Shown in pieces: positions 51,909-60,881 of a DNA stretch of 64,000 nucleotides (the first letter of the stretch is position 1; each line of letters opens with the position of its first letter). The notes under the pieces are model-generated. The model saw only the letters and a program-made list of their open reading frames with translations, made no database searches and had not been told where the DNA came from. This DNA comes from Amantichitinum ursilacus. GTDB lineage: Bacteria; Pseudomonadota; Gammaproteobacteria; Burkholderiales; Chitinibacteraceae. The position numbers and the translations under genes are program-made. The DNA is taken from assembly GCF_001294205.1 (NCBI RefSeq), contig NZ_LAQT01000009.1, positions 62,001 to 126,000 on the forward strand, given 5' to 3'.

Positions 51909-52409
51909 TCAGGACCAGATTCGATCCAGTTGCGGCGCGTAAAAATGCAGCGCCTTGCGATATTGCATGACTTCCGAGTCGGCGCTGGTGTCGGCCAGCG
52001 TGTGCAGCAACAGCTGTATCGCCTGCGCATTCCGTCCCAGGTTGTGCAGCGTCATCGCGTAAAACGCGCGCAGTGCTGCGTTGTCGGGAAATTCTGCCAG
52101 CGCATTCTCAAAGACGGTGGCCGATTCGGCATAGCGCCCCAGTGTGCGCAAGGTGCTGCCCAGGCCGATGAATGCGCCGTGCCGGTCGGGCGCTGTCAAC
52201 GTGCCGGCCAGCGCGCGTTGGTAGTACGGCACCGCCTGGCTTTCCAGTCCCAGAACATCAAAGCTCCACGCGCATTGGTACTGCACGGTAGCGTGATCGG
52301 GGTATTGCGCCGCGAGTTCGACTAGCGCCTGATTGGCGGCCGCAGTTGCACCGCTTTCGCGTAATGCGACGGCGGCCGCGAGTTGTTGCTGCAATTCGAG
52401 AGAGGCCAT
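51909..52409 (-). CDS. Tetratricopeptide-repeat protein
   Basis: A 166-residue cytosolic protein of three to four TPR-like helix pairs: AANQALVELAAQYPDHATVQ, ESQAVPYYQRALAGT, YAESATVFENALAEFPDNAA and NAQAIQLLLHTLAD. The layout matches the small TPR proteins annotated as Tetratrico_5-type. It would bind a partner protein; none is indicated by context. It converges with the AraC gene. Confidence 0.85.
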   Translation of the reverse strand: MASLELQQQLAAAVALRESGATAAANQALVELAAQYPDHATVQYQCAWSFDVLGLESQAVPYYQRALAGTLTAPDRHGAFIGLGSTLRTLGRYAESATVFENALAEFPDNAALRAFYAMTLHNLGRNAQAIQLLLHTLADTSADSEVMQYRKALHFYAPQLDRIWS

Positions 52410-52497
52410 AAGTCGGACTCGCGCAATAGTGAAGGGCGATCAGTGTAGAAGCGCGGGGCGGCGCGGCAAAGCGGATTGTTCCGCTACCGGGCGCTCG

Positions 52498-53754
52498 TCA
52501 AAACTGGCCGAGCCACAGTCGCGCGCCCACCGCCAGCAGTAGCGCGGGCGGCATCACTGCCAAGCCCACTTTAAAGAACTGCCAGAAGCTGACGCTCATG
52601 CCTTCGCGCCTTAACGCGCCTCGCCACAAAATGGTCGCCAGCGATCCGGTGACTGAAAGATTGGGTCCAAGGTCGACTGCAATCAGCACCGCGTCCACGA
52701 CGGCGGATGGGCTATGCGCCTGCGTCAAGCTAGAACTGGCTATCAATCCCGCCGGTAAGTTGTTGATTGCATTGCTGCCCAGGCCGATGGCGGCCGCGGC
52801 GAAGGCGGCGGCGCGTGGGGCGTTGGCCTGGGTTTGTGTGACTAGCCAGGAGGCCAGGGTGTGGATGACGCCGGTATGGTCCAGCACCTGCACCAGCACA
52901 AACAAACCGGCCACCAAGGGCAAAACGCTCCAGGAAATATCGCGCAATACCGGCCATGGCGCGCTGCGTTGTTGCGCGCAGACGATCAGCAAAGTCAGCA
53001 CGCCAAGGATGGCCGTGGGCAGGCCCAGCCGCATGTCCAGCGCCGACACCGCCAGCAACACCAGTGCGGTGACCACAATGCTGGCCAGTGCAATCCGGCC
53101 GTGCGTGCTCAACGGCGGAATCTGCAGCGCCTGATTGCAGCGTCCGCCCAGGTGGCGTCGCTGCGTAAGCCATAGCAAGGCAAAGGTCGCGGCGATCGAG
53201 AGCAAGGATGGCAGCGCAAAGCTGCGCAACCACGCCCCCAGTGGCGGCATATGGTTGCCGTATAAAACCAGGTTCGCCGGATTGGAAATCGGCAAAACAA
53301 AGCTGGCTGCATTGGCCACCAACGCGCAGATCAACAGCAGCGGCAAGGCCGGTGCATTGGCTTTGCGCGCCACGGCAAATACAGCGGGCGTCATCACCAC
53401 TGCGGTGGCGTCATTGGATAACAAAGCGGTGACGCCCACGCCCAGCATGTACACCAGCACAAACAAACGCGTGGTGGAGCCGTGCGCGTGGTTGACGGCA
53501 TAGGCGGCAATCCAGTCAAACAGGCCTTCGCGCCGGGCGATTTCTGATAACAGCATCATGCCGATCAGAAACAAGTACACATCGGTGCCTTCGCCAATGG
53601 CATGCAGCGCCGCGGGGATGGGCAGCAAACCCAGCAGCACAATCAGCGCCGCGCCGCCGCAAGCCCAAACCGCTTCGGGCCAGCGCAGTGGGCGCAAGAT
53701 GACGCCGGCAGTGGCAATCAGGCAAATCAGCCAGGCCAGATGGGATGCGGTCAC
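52498..53754 (-). CDS. ArsB/NhaD-type ion permease (SLC13-like superfamily)
   Basis: A 418-residue inner-membrane protein with about 11-12 hydrophobic helices. Family motifs are FLIGMMLLSEIARREGLFDW, VTALLSNDATAVVMTPAVFA and, in the second half, GLGSNAINNLPAGLI. This is the ArsB-like repeat N-D-A-T/N-x-x-N-x-P that forms the ion site. ArsB members export arsenite. No arsR or arsC is nearby, so the substrate is open. AGATGGG precedes the start only weakly. Confidence 0.85.
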   Translation of the reverse strand: MTASHLAWLICLIATAGVILRPLRWPEAVWACGGAALIVLLGLLPIPAALHAIGEGTDVYLFLIGMMLLSEIARREGLFDWIAAYAVNHAHGSTTRLFVLVYMLGVGVTALLSNDATAVVMTPAVFAVARKANAPALPLLLICALVANAASFVLPISNPANLVLYGNHMPPLGAWLRSFALPSLLSIAATFALLWLTQRRHLGGRCNQALQIPPLSTHGRIALASIVVTALVLLAVSALDMRLGLPTAILGVLTLLIVCAQQRSAPWPVLRDISWSVLPLVAGLFVLVQVLDHTGVIHTLASWLVTQTQANAPRAAAFAAAAIGLGSNAINNLPAGLIASSSLTQAHSPSAVVDAVLIAVDLGPNLSVTGSLATILWRGALRREGMSVSFWQFFKVGLAVMPPALLLAVGARLWLGQF

Positions 53755-53816
53755 AGCGGGGTCTCGGTGTTGTTGTTATGCGCAGTGGCGGCCCGGGGTC
53801 GGACCGGCACACTGCG

Positions 53817-56477
53817 TTACGGAAATTGCGTCAACGTCGCCAGCGGCTTGGCCGTGTTGGCGCTATCGCCGGTGCTGTTGATGATGTGGCTGATCTCGCC
53901 CTTGGTGTTCTGGCATTGCGTGCTCAAGTGCTTGAACGTCACGCCCGCATTGTTGGGCGTTTTGAATGCCATCGCCTGTTTGATGGGCGCGTCTGCCGCG
54001 AATGCGCAATATACGCTGCCGCCCCATAGCTCGTGCGTCAGCACGCTGCTGGCCACCGTGTAATCCGCGTACCCATTTTGATCACCGTCCTGCCACGACG
54101 CCTGGTCCGGCATATCGGTGGGGCTTTCGCCGCGATAGCCATACACATGCCCGCGCACACCGTTCCATTGCACCGGATATTGCTGGTAGTTGGCGACATT
54201 CAGCCCGTACAGGCTGACGTCCGCCCCATTCACGATCAGGCCATTGGCGGCGGTGTTGGCCGCCCAGCCAGTGATGTTGTCGGCAATGCCATGGTCAGCG
54301 CGCCACAGCCAGACATTGTCGCCAATCACGTTGCCGCTGTTGATGGTCAGGCTGGTGGTGGCGGCCGCATTGGCGGTGCCACCCACGCGAAAATACACAT
54401 CATGCAAGGAGCTGGGATCGGCCGCATGGCCCAGGCTGGTGCTGCCCAGCTTCAGCAATACCGGCGAATTGCCCGGGCCGGCATCAAACAACAAGCCGGC
54501 GATCTTGACGCCATCCACATCGTCCACATCCATCGCATCCAGCCCGGTATCAGGCATCAGCGTGGCCAGGCCCATGCCCAGGATGACGGTGTCGGCTTTG
54601 ATCACATGCAGCGTCTGGTTAAGGTGGTACACGCCGGGCGTAAACAGCAAATGCAAACCTTGCGCCAGCGCGCCATTCAGTTGCGCCGCCGTCACGCCGG
54701 GCAGGGCAATAAAGAAATTGGCGATGGGGATGGCGGTGCCCTGCGGCGTGCCCGAGGCCCAGCTGGTGCCGGTGCTGTTGGTGGTCAGCGGCGGCACAAA
54801 TACGTTGTAGTTACCGCTGGTGTCGATGGTCAGAAATGGCTTTTCACGCATCACCGGTGTGCGCGTGACGGTGGTGTACAAAGCGGCGGGCCAGATCGGC
54901 GCGGTGGGCGGCGACACATTGCCGACAAACACGACATTGCCACTCATATTGGGCCACGAGCCCCAGAGCGAATTGCGGCTGAGCCATTGCTGGCCGGGCC
55001 CGGCGATCATCTGATTGTCGATGCGACTGTCGCCCACGTAGCCACTGCCACTATTGGCGCAACTGGCCCCGCATAAATCCAGGCTGCCTTTAACGTGCAC
55101 GCGCCGCCACGGCGCGGCAGGCGCAGCCACCCAGCGCGCGATGCCGCCCGTGGGCGCTACGGCCAGGTTTTCTGCGCCGCGCCAGGTGCTACGCGCGGGG
55201 TCGAGGCCGGTGCTGGTGTCGGCCTTTTGCTGCACGCTACCATTGATGGTGACTTCATCCGGGGTCATGCCCAGACCGTGCACGGTGGTGTAGTAGCCCA
55301 CGTTAACGTTAAGCGCGTACGAGCCCTGCTTGAACAGGATGGCGTAACGTTGCGTGCCGAATTCATTGGTCTTTTGCTGCGCATACAGCGCGTCCAGTTG
55401 CGCTTGCAGCGTGGTGGTATTGGCGCTGGGGTCGACCACGATCACGTTCGCGCCCAGGTCGACCACGGTGGTGGTGCCATCGCCGCCGCCACTATTGATG
55501 CTGGCCGGGCTGGACGCGGTGGCGCCGTTATTGCCATTGGCGTTGTTGTTGCCATCCACGCTATTGGGGGCGGAGGCATTGCCGCCACCCGCGTTATCCG
55601 AACCACCACCGCCGCCACCGCCGCCTGCAACGGGCGGCGCGACGAAAGTGGGATTGGTGCGCACATAGCTGGGCGTTTGGGCATAGGTCACCGGCGGCGC
55701 GACGGGCGCGGCGGCGGCCACCACTGGCGCGGGCGTCGGGGTCAGATCTTCCGTGCCATACACCAGTTGCTGTGTGGCCGTGCCGCGCGGTACGCCGCCC
55801 ACGCCCAAAGTAAAGGTGTATTGCACGGTCGCGCCGGTCGGCACGCCGCTGATCTGCCAGGTATTGGTTTTGCCATCGCGGCGCATTCGCACCTTGTGCG
55901 GCGCGCTGGCGTTAACGCGGTAATCCACATCGGCCCACGGTGCGCCATTGGCAAAAAACGCCACCGAGCCATTGGCCAGTTGCCGCGCGCCGCTTTCCAC
56001 TTTGGCCAATGCGGCGGCATCGGCGGCGGTAATCGGGGTGGTGACAATGGCGGTCTGGCGTGCGGTGCGGCGGGTAATCGTTTTGTTGTTGGGGCCGGGC
56101 TGGGTGACGCTAAAGCTGTATTGCAGTCGCGCGCCGTCTTTCAGATCGGACAGCAGCACGGTCTGGCGCGCGCCATCGGCGTCCAGCTTGCGGGTGAGGG
56201 TCGGGCCGTTGTTGATGCGATAAGTCAGGCTGGCACTGGCCGAGGCGTCGGCCACATAAAAGCGCAGTTGCCCGGCTGCCGCGGGTTCGATGCCAGCCTG
56301 CAACGGCGCGGCGGGGGCGGATTTCTTTGCCGCGGCGGCGGCCGGGCGGGCCGTGCTGGCCGGCGCCGCCCATAACAAACCGGCCGTTGCGCTCAGCCCG
56401 GCAAACAGCACCAGCGCCAGCCCGCGGCGCGTTGTTGAAGTCCAGTCAGTCGGTGGCAGCATCGAGCCCAGGTTCAT
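53817..56477 (-). CDS. Secreted beta-helix (pectate-lyase/GH55-like) protein with carbohydrate-binding-like repeats
   Basis: An 886-residue exported protein with hydrophobic segment LALVLFAGLSATAGLLWAAP. Two related modules follow: LRFYVADASASASLTYRIN and VAFFANGAPWADVDYRVNAS, each ending in a Y-S/T-F strand (LQYSFSV, VQYTFTLGVGG). They resemble beta-glucan-binding CBM56-type modules. A Gly/Ser/Asn linker (about 280-345) leads to a right-handed beta-helix domain (about 350-886) with GSYALNVNVGYYTTVHGLGM, GVYHLNQTLHVIKADTVILGMG and GLNVANYQQYPVQWNG. Such proteins are often annotated as adenylyl cyclase in Burkholderia relatives, without clear basis. A glucan-degrading or binding role outside the cell is inferred. 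I use ATG 56477; a GTG start lies 8 codons earlier. Confidence 0.7.
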   Translation of the reverse strand: MNLGSMLPPTDWTSTTRRGLALVLFAGLSATAGLLWAAPASTARPAAAAAKKSAPAAPLQAGIEPAAAGQLRFYVADASASASLTYRINNGPTLTRKLDADGARQTVLLSDLKDGARLQYSFSVTQPGPNNKTITRRTARQTAIVTTPITAADAAALAKVESGARQLANGSVAFFANGAPWADVDYRVNASAPHKVRMRRDGKTNTWQISGVPTGATVQYTFTLGVGGVPRGTATQQLVYGTEDLTPTPAPVVAAAAPVAPPVTYAQTPSYVRTNPTFVAPPVAGGGGGGGGSDNAGGGNASAPNSVDGNNNANGNNGATASSPASINSGGGDGTTTVVDLGANVIVVDPSANTTTLQAQLDALYAQQKTNEFGTQRYAILFKQGSYALNVNVGYYTTVHGLGMTPDEVTINGSVQQKADTSTGLDPARSTWRGAENLAVAPTGGIARWVAAPAAPWRRVHVKGSLDLCGASCANSGSGYVGDSRIDNQMIAGPGQQWLSRNSLWGSWPNMSGNVVFVGNVSPPTAPIWPAALYTTVTRTPVMREKPFLTIDTSGNYNVFVPPLTTNSTGTSWASGTPQGTAIPIANFFIALPGVTAAQLNGALAQGLHLLFTPGVYHLNQTLHVIKADTVILGMGLATLMPDTGLDAMDVDDVDGVKIAGLLFDAGPGNSPVLLKLGSTSLGHAADPSSLHDVYFRVGGTANAAATTSLTINSGNVIGDNVWLWRADHGIADNITGWAANTAANGLIVNGADVSLYGLNVANYQQYPVQWNGVRGHVYGYRGESPTDMPDQASWQDGDQNGYADYTVASSVLTHELWGGSVYCAFAADAPIKQAMAFKTPNNAGVTFKHLSTQCQNTKGEISHIINSTGDSANTAKPLATLTQFP

Positions 56478-56553
56478 CAATCGCAGTTCCAGATCGCCCA
56501 CGCGGGCGCGCCCGGTAGATTAGGCCGTCGCGCCGCGTTTGCGCAACCACGCA

Positions 56554-59500
56554 TCAATCCAGCACCACCGGCTTGGGTGGATCCACGCCCAGACCATCAC
56601 CGTGGCCGGTGGCGGCGTCGTGCAGATACGGCCCGGTCGCATCGCGCCCCAGCAGTTTGCGCAGGCGCACGCCCAGGCCATCGACAAAGGTGTAGATCAC
56701 CGGGATCACCAGCAGGCTAAGGAAGGTGGAGGTAATCAACCCGCCCACCACCACAATCGCCATCGGCGCGCGAAACGACGGATCGGTGCCGATGCCCATC
56801 GCCACCGGCATCATGCCCGCGCCCATGGCCAGCGTGGTCATCAGCACCGGCCGGGCGCGTTTGTGGCAAGCGTCCATCAGCGCGTCGTAGCGGCTCAAGC
56901 CATAGTGTTTACGCGCCATCACCGCGTATTCCACCAACAGGATCGAGTTTTTGGTCACGATGCCGGTCAACATCAAAATGCCGATCAGCGAGGACAAGCC
57001 GATGGCGTTATGCGTAATCAGCAAAGCCAGCATCGCACCGCCAATCGACAGCGGTAAGGCGGCCAGAATGGTAAATGGCTGCAAAAAGTCATGGAACAGC
57101 AGCGCCAGCACCGCATAAATGCACATCAAGCCAATCAGCAGCGCCATACCAAAGCTGACCGCCAGCTTGGCCATTTGCTCGTCATCGCCGGTAGCCAGGC
57201 GCGTAACGCCCGCAGGCAGATTGCGGATGGAGGGCAGCGCTTTCACTTCGGCCGCCACATCGCCTATCGGCCGACCATTGGTTTCCACGCTCAGCGTCAC
57301 ATAGCGCTGCCGGTTGCGGCGATGAATTTCGGTGGGGCCGCTATCCATGCTCAAGGTGGCCACCGACGACAAGGGCACACCGCCCGCACGACCGGTCACG
57401 CGCAATTGCCCCAGCGCTTCCAGATCATTGCGCACCGCCGGGTCCACCTGCACGCGCACCGGCAACTGGCGTTGCGGCAGGTTCAGCTTGGCCAGGCTGG
57501 TGGAAAAGTCGCCATAGGTGGCAATGCGGATGGTGCTGGCCAGCGCTTCGGTGGTCACGCCTTGCTCGGCCATTTTCTCCGGGTCCGGCGTGATATGGAT
57601 TTCGGGGCGGACCACACTGCTGCTACTGCTGACATTGCCCAGATCTTTCAGGCTGCGCAGATCGCGCGTGATGTTGTTGGCGGCGGTGGCCAGCGCGGTG
57701 GAATCATCGCTGGTAATCGTCACCTCCATCACCTGACCGTTGCTCTCGGCCGCGATGGCCACTTGCACGCCAGGCAATGTCCACAAGGCTTCGCGGATGT
57801 CGCCTTCAATCTGCGACTGGCTGCGCGAACGATCGGCGCGCGGCGTCAGGCTGACGGTCAAGGTCGCTTCGTTTACCGCGCTGGAAGCCGCATCGCTGGT
57901 GGCATCGCCCACCACGGCATATACCTGCGTGACGTGGTTCACCTTTTGCAGGCGGCGCGTGGCTTCCAGTACGGCGGCTTCGGTTTCTTCCAGCTTGCTG
58001 CCCGGCGCCAGTTTCAGCGACACGGTGGTCATGCTGTCATCACTGGGTGAGATAAAGCCGGTGGGCAAGAGCGGCACCAAAGCCAGCGAGATGATCACAA
58101 ACAAACCAGCGGCTGCGGCGGTGCGGCCACGATATTTCAGACACGCCGCCACCGCTTTCAGATAACGCTGCATCAGCCAGCTATCGGTCTCGGGCTTGGG
58201 ATTGTTCTTGAGCACATACGCCGCCATCATCGGCGTCAGCAAACGCGCCACCATCAGCGACGCCACCACGGCCACCGAAACGGTCAGACCAAACTGGATA
58301 AAGTAGCGCCCGATAATCCCGCTCATAAACGCGGTCGGCAAAAACACCGCCACCAGCGTCAGTGTGGTGGCCACCACGGCCAGGCCGATTTCATTGGCGG
58401 CATCGGTGGCGGCTTGCATGGGCGATTTGCCCATGCGCAAGTGGCGCACGATGTTCTCCACTTCCACGATGGCGTCATCCACCAGCACGCCCACCACCAG
58501 ACTCAAGCTAAGTAACGTCAGGATGTTGAGGGTAAAGCCGGCAAAGTACATCACGCCAAAGGTCGGAATAATCGACAGCGGCAACGCAGCGGCCGACACC
58601 AGCGTGGCGCGGTTGTCGCGCAGAAACCACCACACCACCAGCACCGCCAGCAAGGCGCCTTCGTACAGCAGGTGCATCGAGCCGGTGTAGTTGTCTTCCG
58701 TCGGTTGTACCCAGTTCCAGATTTCGTGGATTTGCGTTTGCGGATGCGTCTGGTTGAATTTGGCCACCGCTTTGCGCACGCCTTTGGCCACTTCCACTTC
58801 GCTGGAGCCCAGTAGCGCCGTCACCTGAAAGCCCACCACCGGCTTGCCATCCAGTGCCGCCCAGGCAAAGCGGTCTTCTTGCGTATCGCTTACCTTGGCA
58901 ATCTGGTCCAGCCGCAAATGCGTGGCGCTGGAAAGCACCAGATTGCTGCTGCTGTTGGCGGTGCCGGTGACCGTAACCGGAATGCTCAGCGCGCCCAGTT
59001 GCTCGGGCATGCTCAGCGCGCCCAGCGTACGCAGGGATTGATTCTGCCCGCTGACGGTACCGCGGCCGCCCGAATCATCTTTCTGGATTTGCGCAATCTG
59101 GTTGCTGACGTCGGCCGCGGTAATGCCCAGGCCCGCCAGTTGCGCCGGGTCCAGGCTGACCTGGATTTCGCGCTGCACGCCGCCGGTTCGCGTAATGGCG
59201 TTGATGCCTTTCACCGCCAATAACGCTTTCGAGATGTCGTTATCGATCAGCCACGAGATATCGGCCTCGCTCATATTGGGTGCGCTCACCGTATACGCCA
59301 GCAGAACCTCACCCGTGGTGGTGATTTTGGACACCGTGGGCGGCTCCACCGTGCTGGGCAAGTCGGCGCGCGCGGCGTCGACGGCGTTGCGCACTTCGCT
59401 TAACGCTTCTTCGGAGTTCTTTTCGATATCAAACGACACGCGCACGCTGACATTGCCGTCGCTGATGCTGCTGCTCATATGGTCGATGCCTCCGACCGTG

Positions 59501-59715
59501 GCCAGCTTGTCTTCCAGCTTGCGCGCGACTTCGTTTTCCAGTTGCTCGGGCGCGGCGCCTTCCAGCGTGGCGCTGACCAGAATAATGGGCAGATTAACGT
59601 CCGGCATTTCGGCCACGTCGATCATTTTCAGGCCGTAAATACCCACCAGTGTCAGCATCACAAACAGCAGGATGGCAGGCACCGGGTTGCGGATGGACCA
59701 GGCGGAGATGTTCAT
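56554..59715 (-). CDS. RND-family multidrug efflux permease
   Basis: A 1053-residue inner-membrane proton antiporter, the usual size for HAE1-type pumps. The N-terminus MNISAWSIRNPVPAILLFVM and GIYGLKMIDVAEMPDVNLP are typical. The proton relay Asp pair is in VGVLVDDAIVEVENI (about residue 405) in the middle of helix 4. Two large periplasmic loops (about 35-330 and 560-860) flank the two six-helix halves. GILMLTGIVTKNSILLVEY is the second-half counterpart. Its ATG overlaps the stop of the adaptor gene (ATGA). It closes a three-gene operon divergent from cpxRA. Confidence 0.95.
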   Translation of the reverse strand: MNISAWSIRNPVPAILLFVMLTLVGIYGLKMIDVAEMPDVNLPIILVSATLEGAAPEQLENEVARKLEDKLATVGGIDHMSSSISDGNVSVRVSFDIEKNSEEALSEVRNAVDAARADLPSTVEPPTVSKITTTGEVLLAYTVSAPNMSEADISWLIDNDISKALLAVKGINAITRTGGVQREIQVSLDPAQLAGLGITAADVSNQIAQIQKDDSGGRGTVSGQNQSLRTLGALSMPEQLGALSIPVTVTGTANSSSNLVLSSATHLRLDQIAKVSDTQEDRFAWAALDGKPVVGFQVTALLGSSEVEVAKGVRKAVAKFNQTHPQTQIHEIWNWVQPTEDNYTGSMHLLYEGALLAVLVVWWFLRDNRATLVSAAALPLSIIPTFGVMYFAGFTLNILTLLSLSLVVGVLVDDAIVEVENIVRHLRMGKSPMQAATDAANEIGLAVVATTLTLVAVFLPTAFMSGIIGRYFIQFGLTVSVAVVASLMVARLLTPMMAAYVLKNNPKPETDSWLMQRYLKAVAACLKYRGRTAAAAGLFVIISLALVPLLPTGFISPSDDSMTTVSLKLAPGSKLEETEAAVLEATRRLQKVNHVTQVYAVVGDATSDAASSAVNEATLTVSLTPRADRSRSQSQIEGDIREALWTLPGVQVAIAAESNGQVMEVTITSDDSTALATAANNITRDLRSLKDLGNVSSSSSVVRPEIHITPDPEKMAEQGVTTEALASTIRIATYGDFSTSLAKLNLPQRQLPVRVQVDPAVRNDLEALGQLRVTGRAGGVPLSSVATLSMDSGPTEIHRRNRQRYVTLSVETNGRPIGDVAAEVKALPSIRNLPAGVTRLATGDDEQMAKLAVSFGMALLIGLMCIYAVLALLFHDFLQPFTILAALPLSIGGAMLALLITHNAIGLSSLIGILMLTGIVTKNSILLVEYAVMARKHYGLSRYDALMDACHKRARPVLMTTLAMGAGMMPVAMGIGTDPSFRAPMAIVVVGGLITSTFLSLLVIPVIYTFVDGLGVRLRKLLGRDATGPYLHDAATGHGDGLGVDPPKPVVLD

Positions 59716-60881
59716 GATTGTTTACCGGTTGCGGCTTGGGCCTTGCCTTGTACGGCGGTGGCCGGGGCGGGCGCGGCCAGTGTAACCAGATCGCCATCGC
59801 CGAGGAATGCGCCACCGCTGGCCACGACTTGGGCATCGGCATTCAGGCCGTGGGTAATCTCGATCAGATCGCCTTGCTGACGACCCGTGCTCACCAGTGT
59901 CTGGCGTACTTGCGCGGGTTTGTTGGCGGCGCGCGGCAGCAGCGTAAATACATAATGCTGGCCATCACGTGCGGTGACGGCGGCGGCGGGCAGGGTCAGC
60001 GCGCTGCGCTGGCCGGTGGTGATGCTGCCACTGCTGTACAAACCGGCTTTAACACCCGGCGCGCGTTCCAGATCGACGTAGACCAGCGCCAGGCGCGTGT
60101 CATTGCTCAGCGTCGGGCTGACGATGCGCACTTTGCCATGCACGTTAACGCCGCCCGGCAGCGTGACCAGCGCGGCCTGGCCCGGCGCTATGCCTGATAG
60201 CTCGCCCGGCGCGACTTCGGCGCGCCATTCAATGCGGTTCTGCCGCACCATGCGGAACAGTTCGCTGCCGGTGGACACCACATTGCCTAGCAAAGCGCTG
60301 CGCGACGAAATCACGCCGTCATCCACCGCGCGCACTTCGGTTTGTTGCAGACGAATCGTGTCATTCTGCAAATCCGCTTGCGCCGAGGCCAGATTGGCCT
60401 GCGCAGTTTGCTCGGCCACCATGTATTGCGTAATCGCTTGTTCCGACAACGAGCCCGAAGTTTTAACCACGCGCGCCCGGTCAGCGTCCGATCTGGCTTG
60501 CGACAAGGCGGCCTGCATTTGCGCCACCACCGCCTGGTGCTTGGCGATATCGGCGTGCAGGGCGGCGGTGTCCAGCGTGGCCAGTACCTGGCCGCGTTTA
60601 ACCTGGCTGCCCACATCGGCCTGCACCGTGGTAATGCGCAGCGATCCGGTCTCGGCCGCGATCACCGCTTCCTGCCATGCCGCCAGCACGCCGGTGGCGC
60701 GTATGGCGCTGTTCCAGTCGCGTTGCTGCGGCTGCACCAGTTTGACGGTCAGCGCCGTCTTGGCATTGCTGGCGGCCGGTTCGGGTTTGGCCTCGGCATG
60801 CGAGCGCTTGAGTAAAACAGTGGCAGCGCCAGCGGCGACAACCACCACCGCGACGATCAGATATTTAACGGCGGGCTTCAT
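59712..60881 (-). CDS. RND efflux periplasmic adaptor subunit
   Basis: A 389-residue membrane fusion protein with an N-terminal hydrophobic anchor (VKYLIVAVVVVAAGAATVLL). The lipoyl segment is ITTVQADVGSQVKRGQVLAT, the coiled-coil hairpin covers about 110-180 (HQAVVAQMQAALSQARSDAD), and the beta-barrel includes LVTLPGGVNVHGKVRIVSP. It bridges the permease and the outer-membrane factor. Four-base overlaps with both neighbours (ATGA) show tight translational coupling. Confidence 0.93.
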   Translation of the reverse strand: MKPAVKYLIVAVVVVAAGAATVLLKRSHAEAKPEPAASNAKTALTVKLVQPQQRDWNSAIRATGVLAAWQEAVIAAETGSLRITTVQADVGSQVKRGQVLATLDTAALHADIAKHQAVVAQMQAALSQARSDADRARVVKTSGSLSEQAITQYMVAEQTAQANLASAQADLQNDTIRLQQTEVRAVDDGVISSRSALLGNVVSTGSELFRMVRQNRIEWRAEVAPGELSGIAPGQAALVTLPGGVNVHGKVRIVSPTLSNDTRLALVYVDLERAPGVKAGLYSSGSITTGQRSALTLPAAAVTARDGQHYVFTLLPRAANKPAQVRQTLVSTGRQQGDLIEITHGLNADAQVVASGGAFLGDGDLVTLAAPAPATAVQGKAQAATGKQS

